Positions 11,468-20,200 of a DNA stretch of 25,686 nucleotides are shown in pieces. Origin of the DNA: Phoronis ovalis. Taxonomy: Eukaryota; Phoronida; Phoronidae. The DNA lies in the NCBI GenBank assembly GCA_028565635.1, contig JAOXYB010055500.1, positions 1-25,686 on the forward strand, read 5' to 3'. Under the pieces are notes generated by a model, which did no database searches, had not been told where the DNA came from, and saw only the letters and a program-made list of their open reading frames with translations. Position 1 is the first letter of the stretch; every line of letters begins with the position of its first letter. A program made the position numbers and the translations under genes.

Positions 11468-11473
11468 TTTAAT
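11468..11473 (-). terminator. Candidate poly(A) signal for the Kelch gene
   Basis: Read on the minus strand this is ATTAAA, about 100 bases past the Kelch stop codon. Perfect AATAAA copies on the same strand occur only farther on, at 10277-10282 and 9967-9972. The proximal variant is therefore the short-UTR option. Confidence 0.3.
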
Positions 11474-11575
11474 TTTGAGTAATTAAGACCATGGCATTAG
11501 ATGCAGAAATTTCTCAGTGTATCTCTAAACAAATGGCTGTAGGCACATCTATCTATTATCTGGTCACAGATCAAC

Positions 11576-13312
11576 TCACATTTGTATAGTCACACATCCG
11601 TGACAAGCCCTTGCATGCGGTAAAGATTTTACAATGCTCCAAGTATTTGTATGAGGATCATAACATTCGACAATTCGACTAGGTTTAGAGTCAATCATTC
11701 CTCCAGCAATATAAATTTTATCCATTAACACTGTGACTCCACTATGAATGTGAACATACTTTAAATCTGTCAATCTTCGGAATGTACGCTTTTCTGGGTT
11801 TAGTGAGATCATTCTCTTGCTTTCTTCCCATATTATGTAAAATAAGCCATTAAGTACAACAATTTTGGCAAATTCGATAGGTTCGGGTAAAATAAATTGT
11901 TCACCTGAATATTCCACTGATTTCCCTCGGCAGTGATAGCTTTCCATAGCTTTTACACATATATCACCCTTTATTCCTCCGACCTCAATTAAAGTTTGGT
12001 TGTAAGGCGCTGAATGAGATTGCTTACGTGGAAAAGGTGACTGGCCTACATGTGACCATTCTTTAGTTTCGGGATCATAACAGTCTATTTCTTCAACAAA
12101 CACCATTTTGCTATCCAAATTAACACCACCTATAAGATACAGTTTGTCATTAAAAACTGCAGAGCAATGCCGAGCACGTGGTGATAGCAACTGTTTACAT
12201 GTACTCCATATCCTTTTTGATGAGTCGAACACCCATACATCACTAACGATATGTCCTTCAACAATACCACCTGCTACATATATATCATTAGCAATGGCAG
12301 ATGCACTGAACCATGAAACATTTGGTGGCAAGTCAGGTAGTGCATTCCACTTATTTTTCATTGGTTCGTACATGTCTACAGATTGTGAAATATAATTATT
12401 AAATCCACCAATGACAACAATTACCTCCTTGGCAACAGTAGACGGTCGAGGTTGATTTTGAGCTGTCTGCATGCTTAGTCGTCTTTTTCCTTGTTGATTA
12501 TCTGATATTTTAGATTCATGATACTTTTTGGCATCCTCCACCAATTCCCGACATCTATCACAATTCATGACAATCTTATCATTCTCGATGACATCTTCCA
12601 AATAACCCACATCCACAGTTGCTAAACGTACATGTTCTAATATATCGCAAACAAGATTTTGTCGATTATCCAAGTCTCTGTGTACCCAATTCATTACTGC
12701 ATGATACACTGTCTCCTCATTTTGAACATCAATGAGGTCGCTAGAAATATACACAATAAGCCTCTCATTACAGAGTTCTAAGAATTCTTCACATTCAACT
12801 ACATTACTAAAATTCTCCAAAGCATATTTATGAGCATCCTCCTCTAATTTTATACAAGAATGTAAATGAGCAAAATGTTCAATTCCTAAACAGTTTGAGG
12901 GATGTAAATGTCGATATAAAAAATTGCAACTTTCTTTAACAATCTCAGGATATTCAAATAAGTTTCCAGCTCCCAGCAATTCTTGTGCATTGTCTTCTGT
13001 TATTTCAATACAACCCGTATAGGCATAATCAATTATGCGTTTTAAAGTCCATGGTGACATTTCATTGAAAACAATTTTATCTTCGTGGCTTTCTTTTAAA
13101 TTACTAGAAAACATAGCCATGAAGTATGGACTACTTGCAGCAAGGACACTTTTATGGCAATGTAGTTCCTCCTGCTCAACACACAGTACTACATCACTAA
13201 ATCCAGTGGGTCTTCTCATAGAGTGCAACTTCTGTAACATCTCATTTCCATAGTCAGAATTCTGTAACAAGAAGGATTTCTCTACATAGGGTTCACTTCC
13301 ACGACGCTCCAT
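11576..13312 (-). CDS. BTB-BACK-Kelch protein (KLHL6/24/35-like), single exon, complete
   Basis: The uninterrupted frame encodes 578 residues, a usual KLHL length. Such proteins commonly bind Cullin-3 through BTB and BACK and recruit substrates for ubiquitination through the Kelch propeller. BTB spans about 30-138 (SDVVLCVEQEELHCHKSVLA), with an LKES stretch offering the hydrophobic-X-E contact used for Cullin-3. BACK covers about 140-265, starting near SNCLGIEHFAHLHSC. Six Kelch blades fill about 296-578, shown by VIVVIGG, DIYVAGG, KLYLIGG, LIEVGG and KIYIAGG. Blade 5 lacks the glycine pair (FYIIWEES), and blade 4 lacks its closing tryptophan. The end CHGCVTIQ resembles the remembered end of vertebrate KLHL24, but orthology is unproven. 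The Met heads the long frame and is followed directly by the acidic N-terminal segment. A 5' UTR intron is possible, as GACAG|GTGAAT is a minus-strand donor candidate near 13564-13569. Confidence 0.95.
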   Translation of the reverse strand: MERRGSEPYVEKSFLLQNSDYGNEMLQKLHSMRRPTGFSDVVLCVEQEELHCHKSVLAASSPYFMAMFSSNLKESHEDKIVFNEMSPWTLKRIIDYAYTGCIEITEDNAQELLGAGNLFEYPEIVKESCNFLYRHLHPSNCLGIEHFAHLHSCIKLEEDAHKYALENFSNVVECEEFLELCNERLIVYISSDLIDVQNEETVYHAVMNWVHRDLDNRQNLVCDILEHVRLATVDVGYLEDVIENDKIVMNCDRCRELVEDAKKYHESKISDNQQGKRRLSMQTAQNQPRPSTVAKEVIVVIGGFNNYISQSVDMYEPMKNKWNALPDLPPNVSWFSASAIANDIYVAGGIVEGHIVSDVWVFDSSKRIWSTCKQLLSPRARHCSAVFNDKLYLIGGVNLDSKMVFVEEIDCYDPETKEWSHVGQSPFPRKQSHSAPYNQTLIEVGGIKGDICVKAMESYHCRGKSVEYSGEQFILPEPIEFAKIVVLNGLFYIIWEESKRMISLNPEKRTFRRLTDLKYVHIHSGVTVLMDKIYIAGGMIDSKPSRIVECYDPHTNTWSIVKSLPHARACHGCVTIQM

Positions 13313-13727
13313 TGAACACTATAACTTTACTTCGAACTGCCTGCTCCAATCTCGTTAATTCTATTTCTTTTTTCTCTCAAGCATGCATTACAAGATGAAT
13401 GTTATTAATTACCAAATACTGAGATCTTTCTAGTTTTCTTTTGCATTTCATTTTCCTTTGATATTCATTTCATTCCCTAATGCAGAAAATGTGCTCTGTA
13501 AAACAAGATTTAGAACATTACTATACTATTTAATCGATAATAATGCAGTAATCATAAAATATTCACCTGTCCAAAGAAATTAAGTGGCCTATCCACATGA
13601 CGGCCAATGGAACTATTGCTCCCTATGGTATACATTGAGAACCGCACCCTTGAATTTATTTTACTTCAAAATACATAGTTACTAGACGGGGTCCCGCTGG
13701 AAATGGTTGTTTTTTTTTGGATACTAG

Positions 13728-13839
13728 GTATCTCTACTGCCGGCGATTTTGCAATTTTGATATCTCAACTGTAAGCAAATTTACCAAGTTTAGTATCTCT
13801 ACCATTTATTATTTTACCTTTATTTTGGTATCTCTACTG
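13728..13839. repeat. Degenerate 32-35 bp repeat marked by GTATCTCTACTG
   Basis: Copies of GTATCTCTACTG or close variants start at 13728, 13760 (ATATCTCAACTG), 13793 (GTATCTCTACCA) and 13828. The even spacing of 32, 33 and 35 bp points to a four-unit decayed minisatellite. The sequence between the marks is A+T-rich and diverged. It lies about 420-530 bp upstream of the Kelch ATG, so it could sit in that promoter. Confidence 0.55.
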
Positions 13840-14119
13840 TCAACTCTTTTGCTACATGGTAAAATTTTCATTTTGCCTCGTGTACTTGTTATATTGTAAT
13901 GTCAAGTCAAATATCAAAATAAACGGCTAAGAGTTTTTTACCTTGGACCATACACAACAATCTTTTGTCAAGTGCTCCCATCCCCAGAACCACATGAACT
14001 CTGTCTAAAATAACCTCTTTATCACTGTTTGGTGGTCTTGTTAATAACATAGCAATACAACTAGAAACCAGGTGAAGTTAAACAACAACTCTATCCGATT
14101 GACTCAGTGACTAAAATGA

Positions 14120-14380
14120 TTACTTTCATACCCAGGTTATACATTTCAAATAAGTATAAACCAATTCTATACCTTCCCGAAGAATCTTTTGGATTATACA
14201 CTTCAAAATTATAGTTATGCCATAGAATATCCACAAAAGCGAACCAATTCTCCCAAGGGGCAACTCTCACTAAGAGTTGGTATAGAGGACATCCTGGAAA
14301 AACAGGAACACTTTGGTATAGAAAATGTCAGTTGGTTTGAGTTCCCAGCCAAGCATAATATACCCATATTTATGAAGTAA
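14120..14380 (+). other. Unexplained 87-codon open stretch
   Basis: The frame is open from just after a TGA at 14117-14119 to the TAA at 14378-14380. The peptide includes RVGIEDILEKQEHFGIE and has a protein-like mix of charged and aromatic residues. I recognise no domain. There is no ATG near its start, but CCCAG at 14131-14135 could serve as a splice acceptor. A perfect stem with 7-base arms CAACTCT/AGAGTTG lies inside at 14261-14279. It may be a fragment of a mobile element, an unlinked exon, or chance. Confidence 0.18.
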
Positions 14381-15414
14381 TCCCTCGGGGTATCCATTGC
14401 AGGTGTTCACTGAGCATTACCCATTTGATATCCAAAATTCAAAAAAAGTGATACCGTTTTTCAGCTTGAAGGGGTTTGAAAATGTGTCCGCCTCGGAATA
14501 AAAATAAAAACTTGGAGTTTCCTTTTTATCTTCAGATATATCCACACATTTAGTTATAATAGTCCCATATTATATATATACATCTGGTGGTGAACTTTTT
14601 TGTGAAAATTGAGGGTTGTCGTAATTAGGAAAATTGAAACAACAAAAAATCCGAAAAGGCTTTGAATTTTTTTTCTGAAAGCTGTTAAGGGTTTGAAACG
14701 TTGGGTGGAGCATCCCAGGCCCATGCAATCCAGGGATTCCATTAAAACAATTCGTCAAACTCAGGGTGAATAGAATTACCAACATCATGGACCGGCACGA
14801 ATGCCGTCAATTCCAAACAATTGTTATTAATTAGATTGTTTAATGTAATTAATTATCCAGCACTTATCTGACCGGGTGACCATGCGCCGAGTTTCGACGA
14901 AAAGACAGTACAACTATAAACACATTTATCTGTCTATACAACCCGAAATCCAAATCAAATAAGAGCAATATTTTTAAAAACATTTCCGTGACCTATCCAA
15001 AGTATCAGTGAAAATGACACGGCGGTTGACAAAGACAGCAGTCATAGTGATTCAGCATTAAAATCGGCAAGGCAAACCGAACCCGGTGATGAAATGTGAT
15101 ATATTGCTTTAGCTGGTGAAGAAGCGGACTGACTGGGAAGTGAACCCAACAAAAAAACAGCTACTTTTTGAAGGAAAACTACACTACAGACTACAGAGTA
15201 CAGTACAGTTTCGACTTTCCTGTCAAATAAGCAGCAGATTCATAAAACTATTCTGTACTTACAGTTCGGTGTTTTGTATCTCAGTAGCTTATTCGCTAAG
15301 AAAGTAACGTCGTTCAATACCCAAGTATCCGACAACCGATGCCAATCGTGTAATACCGCGTAATCGGGATGATATCTCCTTTTTCTTCCTTCACGACCCC
15401 ATAGAAGGCTACAT

Positions 15415-15439
15415 TGACGTCACAATGACGCAAAGGTCA
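15415..15439. promoter_or_regulatory. CRE palindrome with nearby nuclear-receptor half site
   Basis: TGACGTCA at 15415-15422 is a full CREB/ATF palindrome. It is followed by TGACGCAA at 15426-15433 and AAGGTCA at 15433-15439, a nuclear-receptor half site. Three sites in 25 bp suggest a regulatory cluster. It lies 2.1 kb upstream of the Kelch ATG and 1.8 kb upstream of the AP3D1 ATG, so the target is unknown. Confidence 0.35.
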
Positions 15440-15592
15440 TATGGCGATAATCGACATACAGAGATACTAATTTCTAATTTGTCATTAAATGGATTCATAC
15501 CACGTAAATTAATACGTGTATCTGATATTAAATTACTTTGGTTTAATTGGTTTATCTCAGTCGTGGCCTTGTTACAGACGTAATAAACATAA

Positions 15593-15635
15593 TTCCGGGG
15601 ACACAATTTTCAAGGACTAAATTGTATCCCCCGAA
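15593..15635. other. 43-nt strong hairpin
   Basis: Arms at 15593-15609 and 15619-15635 pair over 17 bases with two mismatches around a 9-base loop. The stem is G+C-rich at its base (TTCCGGGG against CCCCCGAA) and closes with ACAATTT/AAATTGT. No poly-T tract or gene end explains it. It may be a small fold-back element, a structured 5' UTR piece, or the scar of a mobile element. Confidence 0.45.
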
Positions 15636-16057
15636 ACATGTGCCAAAACGTGTCGTCTGCTAAAAAAGCCATCCTTTTGCTGTTTTGCAAAATGAAACGA
15701 GAATCGAGATAGAAACGTAGATCAAAATAGTTTTAGGAAATTAGGCGTATTTTATTTCTTGTATTACAACAAACCGAGATCCTACTTAATTCAAAATTTA
15801 GCCAGCCTAATAGCAAAGTAGCAAATAATTTGATCCATTTTTTTGTAAAATAAAGAAATATTTGAAAAGCAATCCAAAATTTTGTACCAGTCCAAAATTT
15901 TGGAAGTAACAGTGCCCACTTTTTATGTAACAAGCAGTTTTTAATGCTAGCTCTACAAACATCAAAGTGAAAAGTACAGTATACAATACAATTTGTCAGA
16001 ACCTATACTGAGACTAAATCGCAGCTTATATCGTTTCCCGGGTATCGTTTAAGACTT

Positions 16058-16151
16058 TCATATTTTACAGCTTCTTACCTCGAAATTCAAATTTTATATC
16101 TTATCGTAGCTTTGTTCAATTTGAGAGGTAAGAAATCATAAAATAGTATGA
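16058..16151. other. 94-nt imperfect hairpin, pre-miRNA-like
   Basis: The arms carry perfect complements TTCTTACCTC (16072-16081) and GAGGTAAGAA (16125-16134). They are extended outward by TTTTA/TAAAA and TCATA/TATGA, and inward by AAATT/AATTT, with small bulges. The arms reach nearly 30 bases with a loop of about 30, the size of an animal microRNA precursor. I do not recognise the arm sequences as a known microRNA. An old inverted-repeat element would look the same. Confidence 0.3.
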
Positions 16152-16485
16152 CAATTTTAAACGTTCCAACAAAGGTTTCTACGCTCTGACATCCAGGCCA
16201 ATCCAACCTGTAACCCTGCAAGCTAAATTATAGTTTGTTTGTCTTTAAGCATTATTTTTATAAGTATATTTATTAAGTTTAACTTAGTTTTCAAGAAACT
16301 TTAATCAAGTTTACACGGAATATCTAGTTATAGTTTTTCTTTTACCAAATACTTTCACTTTTACCCGTTGTCCCGGTTCGATATTATTAGCCTTTGGGTA
16401 CTTCGTTATAGCAACGCCTTATTTAAACAATGTTGAAATCAAATATATAATCATGTCAGAAAGGTTAAGAAATAATCAGAACTAT

Positions 16486-16940
16486 GAGGGCTGTAGGGGG
16501 GTATCGCAAGCAGCAATTACAAGCATTTGGTCTGTGAAGTGCGAGCAGCGAGCATTGCCTTGTTCTGTTATATGCGAGCAGCGAGCATTGTCTTTTGGAG
16601 ATCTTTATTTTGCATTTTTTAATTTAGTGTACTATTTTGTTTTGGTTGTTAATTTTTCTTGTTATTAAGCGCGAACAGCGAGCATTGCCGATTTTTAAGT
16701 GCGAGCATTGTTCCTTGGGTACCCCTACCCCCCCTCAACTATTGCTGTTACAATGCTTGGTGTAACATATTTGAGGGCTGTAGCGGGGGGGGGGGGGGGT
16801 TATCGCGAGCAGCGAGCATTTGGTCTGATAAGTGCGAGCAGCGAGCATTGCCTTGTTCTGTTAAGTGCGAACAGCGAGCATTGTCTTTTGCAACCATTAT
16901 TTTGCATTTTTGTTTTAATTTAATGTACTATTTTGTTTTG
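16486..16940. repeat. Duplicated block with GCGAGCA heptamer array
   Basis: Two direct copies of about 160 bp lie at 16486-16644 and 16773-16940, both starting GAGGGCTGTAG and ending ACTATTTTGTTTTG. Within and between them the tandem heptamer pair GCGAGCA-GCGAGCA-TT recurs: starts near 16540, 16573, 16670 (first heptamer GCGAACA), 16804, 16833 and 16866 (GCGAACA). A single-heptamer copy is at 16700 and a decayed copy near 16505. The second block has a 15-base G run at 16785-16799. The block ends 300 bp before the AP3D1 ATG. Open frames here reading CEQRAL repeatedly are by-products of the repeat. Confidence 0.75.
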
Positions 16941-17056
16941 ACAAGGTTTTAAAAGATTAAAGTAAAAATCAACCTTTATTTCAGTCCCAAATTTCAGTTT
17001 TCTCCAAAAAGCAATAGTTTTGATTTTGGCACCAGGCGTCTCTTTATTTAACCAAC

Positions 17057-17099
17057 ACGTCAGCTGGGTCACATGATCATGTCTGGGGCCTGCCATTTT
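17057..17099. promoter_or_regulatory. AP3D1 proximal promoter sites: M-box/E-box palindrome and YY1-like motif
   Basis: ACGTCA at 17057-17062 overlaps the E-box CAGCTG at 17061-17066. GTCACATGAT at 17068-17077 reads on the minus strand as ATCATGTGAC, which contains TCATGTGA, the site type bound by MITF/TFE factors that drive lysosomal and pigment-organelle genes. It sits in the 12-bp palindrome ACATGATCATGT (17071-17082). GCCATTTT at 17092-17099 is YY1-like, a motif often found at start sites. The cluster lies 140-185 bp before the ATG. Function is inferred. Confidence 0.4.
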
Positions 17100-17239
17100 G
17101 GATTTTGCCGAAGTTTTATGAACTAAGGCTAAGTCTAATACTAAAATATTAATATATCTTGTTAAGTAATTATCTTTATGTGATTTTTAAATGTCTGACT
17201 AACATCCAGTTAATTAGGAAGTGCTGGGTATCAGAAACA

Positions 17240-20200
17240 ATGGCAATTACCTTAAAAAAAGTGAAGGGTACTCTGGAGAGGGTGTTGGACAAGAACCTTC
17301 AAGATTTGGTCAGAGGAATCAGGAATCATAAAGATAACGAGGTGGGTGGATAGTCTTCCAATTATGCGGTTCCATGTGTGAATATTTGCGATATCACTAA
17401 ATCTAGTAAATGGACTGTTGAACAGTTATACTAGCAAATTGTATACGGTTTTGAAATGCTGCACCTTGTTTTTTGAAATTAGCAAGAACTAAGAGTAAGA
17501 GTACTTAAGAAGGTGCAGCATTTCATTGATAATTGAACAGGAAGCGAAACTGTTTTAACTTTGTCAAAAAGCATTGTCAGATTCTAAATTTGAAGTTACT
17601 ATGGCTTGCCTATGGTCTAGCCGTAGGGACATGGCACAGACAGTGTTAAAACCTGAAAATAAAAGAAAAATTGGATGTCTTTTGCACTCTAGAGTCTAGT
17701 GCACGAGATGAGTCTTTGAAGAAATTATTTGGTTGAAAATGGGAATGCCATACTCAGTGCGACTCCACTGTAGGTAAATAGATTTATGGCACTTTCTTGT
17801 AGGAAGGAAATTTTTGTGTTCAGGTGGAATAAGTAATATATTATGTGAATGCACCTGTTACATAGAGAAAGGTGCTTTTCTGTGTAAAATTATACCAAAA
17901 TCATAAACTTTTTTTTGTGAAAATGTTGCCCATGTTTGCTGCAAAGTTAATTTTCCTAACTTATGCATTCATAAATACTTATGACTGGTGTCTAGCAGTA
18001 CTAGTTGTTACGAGAATGGTAAAGTTTTTGTCACAACTTTACAATCGTAACTGTTCAAAGTTTAAGGCAAAGAATGGCGATGTAATTAATTGTGTTCAGC
18101 TTTTACTTTTGAAGGAAATGTCATTATTTTACCAAATTACCAAAGGTAAAATAGCCAATTTATCAAATTATCATTTAGGTAATGGCCACTGCTTATGACT
18201 ACTGCAAAACAATCTCATGTGTATTTATTACAAATACTAGCAAAATGTATTTTTCAGCAAATACACGTGTTGTTATTCTTTTCAGAATAGCTTTCATGTT
18301 TTGGGTCAATAAAACAAAAGAGTAAAATATAATAAACTTTGCACCTTCCTACCCTGACCTACCCTGACCTACCCTGACCTACCCTGACCTACCCTGACCT
18401 ACCCTATTTTTTGGGCATGTTAGGCCTTATGAATCAAATACTTTGTACATCTTTAGCTGTTCAGTTCTTCTGTTGTTGAAATTTTTATTGACTAAATAAC
18501 TGTACAAAGTTTAAAACACAGGATTTTAATCTTTCATAAAGATACCGCATAGCTAACAACCTTTGATTTGTAATTGTTCGGTAAGGAAAATGTGTATAAT
18601 GTTTTGTGTTAAAATTCTGTGCATGTTTTCATTATCTTTTTGATGTGTTGCAAACAATTCAACTGTTTGGAAGTATTTAAAAGGATAGAAATGATGTATG
18701 GTTCCTACAGCTTGTTGAATGTACATGTTAACGTAAATAAAATGTTTTATGACGTTATTGATTAAGTAAAAATTTTGTATGGTCATTATATGGCATAATG
18801 AAATAACATTAAAACACTCAAGAGATTTGTATTTATTTGTTATGTATAATTTAATTTACTTCAGGCTGGTACAGAAATTATCATAGGATTGAATTCTTAT
18901 GGAAGATCTCAAAAGTTCACAAACCGATTCTATAATAACAGTGTTCGTTTAATGGGTGGGTGGTGTAATCTCTCTTATTTATAGATAACGGAAAAAAAAA
19001 CATTTCAACACGCAATTTCTACAAGCTTTTGGATTGGTTCAGTGCTCTCCGGCTTGGAATCGTCAATGTTTATATTCGGTTAATTTCCGCAACCCTTATA
19101 ATACATTATTGCTATAAATGAGTCATTCAAAAATGCTGTTTAGAAAACAAATTATACCGCAATCCAAAAACAACATACGACCATTTTTTTTAACTACTTA
19201 AAATCCATCTTTGTCGTTGCAGGTATATGAATCAGATGTTTCCTGCTTTTTATAGCTATATTTGACAGAGATTTGGTATGAAAATGCATTTGCGTGTAGT
19301 CTGCTCATCTAAAGCTATTGTTATTGCAGCGAAGTCAGCTCAGATAGGACTTTCTTTACATGTTTATTTAACTATTTGCTTCTTCATTTGTTAGGGGGGA
19401 TGCATGTGTGGTAAAATCTATAGGATTACTGTCCATATAGAATCGGTTTGTGAACTTTTAGGTATTCTGTTATCTTCCAGTAACAATTATATTTTGATCA
19501 TTTCTTATCATTTTCTCTCTCAGGCTAAGTACATAGCAGAATGTCTTGATGAAATCAAAACGGAACTGAGACAGGACAGCATAGCTGTCAAAGCAAATGC
19601 TGTGCAGAAACTAACATATGTAAGTACCTGATTAATGTGGAAATAAACATGTAAATAGTAACTTTTTAAACACAAGAAGTTTCAGGTCTCGTCTACCAGG
19701 GCATATTGAGAAAATGAGAGATTTGAGGTTTAACCTAGCATGCAGTGCATTCAAAAATATCATTTTTTTCTTCAGAACATTATTTTATTTGTAATTGATA
19801 AAATGTCATTTTCATATTCAAAATTTATAAAGGGTTAAGGAAGAATTTTTATTGTGCAGCAGAATAAATACACTTTATATATATTAATACACAAAATAAA
19901 TAATTATGCATTGCACGAATGGTGATGTAGCCCATATATCGCCTAGTTGCAGACATTGGAACTTTAATTAAAAAGTATAATACATATCTTGGTGAAAGTT
20001 CAATACAGAATGTGCTAATGAAAAAGTTTTTAAAATGCGATAATACGTTTGTAATACATTATGCTTTATACTGTAACACAGTTTTGACCTTCTGGTGCGA
20101 TTAGAAATTGGTCTTTTGTAAATGTCCACTTATAGTATAGAGAAGGCAGTTAAAAAAAATACAACAGATTTATATGTTATATAAACGAAATATTTAATGT

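Larger units (their letters stand above)
9619..11575. other. Gap between convergent genes DNAAF11 and KLHL
   Basis: The stretch should hold both 3' UTRs. Apart from the open frame at its left end, I see A+T-rich DNA, a 15-base palindrome CTGTCAACTTGACAG at 10391-10405, and candidate poly(A) signals on both strands. A minus-strand open frame at 10603-10872 has no recognisable domain. No RNA gene was found. Confidence 0.6.
13313..17239. other. 3.9-kb gap between divergent genes KLHL and AP3D1
   Basis: This should contain the promoters and any non-coding first exons of both genes. Listed separately are a degenerate repeat, an unexplained open frame, a CRE, two hairpins, the GCGAGCA block and the AP3D1 proximal sites. 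The rest, including most of 14400-15400 and 15640-16050, shows nothing I can name. Several short frames on both strands lack domains. There is no tRNA or rRNA gene. Confidence 0.6.

Noticed and set aside
12108-12395. Plus-strand frame of 95 codons inside the Kelch gene
   Set aside because: It is the reverse shadow of well-conserved Kelch codons.
14570-14788. Minus-strand 72-residue frame with a signal-like start (MMLVILFTLSLTNC)
   Set aside because: The hydrophobic start is suggestive, but there is no cysteine pattern, family match or good start context, and a second minus-strand frame overlaps it. Not enough to call a secreted peptide.
16370-16400. GGTTCGAT resembling a tRNA B box
   Set aside because: No matching A box, acceptor stem or anticodon arm could be drawn around it.
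16453-16952. Open frames giving CEQRAL-type repeated peptides
   Set aside because: The repeated peptide is a direct result of the GCGAGCA DNA repeat and duplication. The reading frame crosses the G run and there is no domain or good start context.
17872-18198. 108-codon plus-strand frame in AP3D1 intron 1
   Set aside because: It opens on a GTG, with its first ATG about 50 bases later, and has no recognisable domain. Its hydrophobic residues come from T-rich DNA.
18349-18405. Telomere-like repeat
   Set aside because: The unit is a 10-bp ACCCTGACCT, not the TTAGGG hexamer of animal telomeres.
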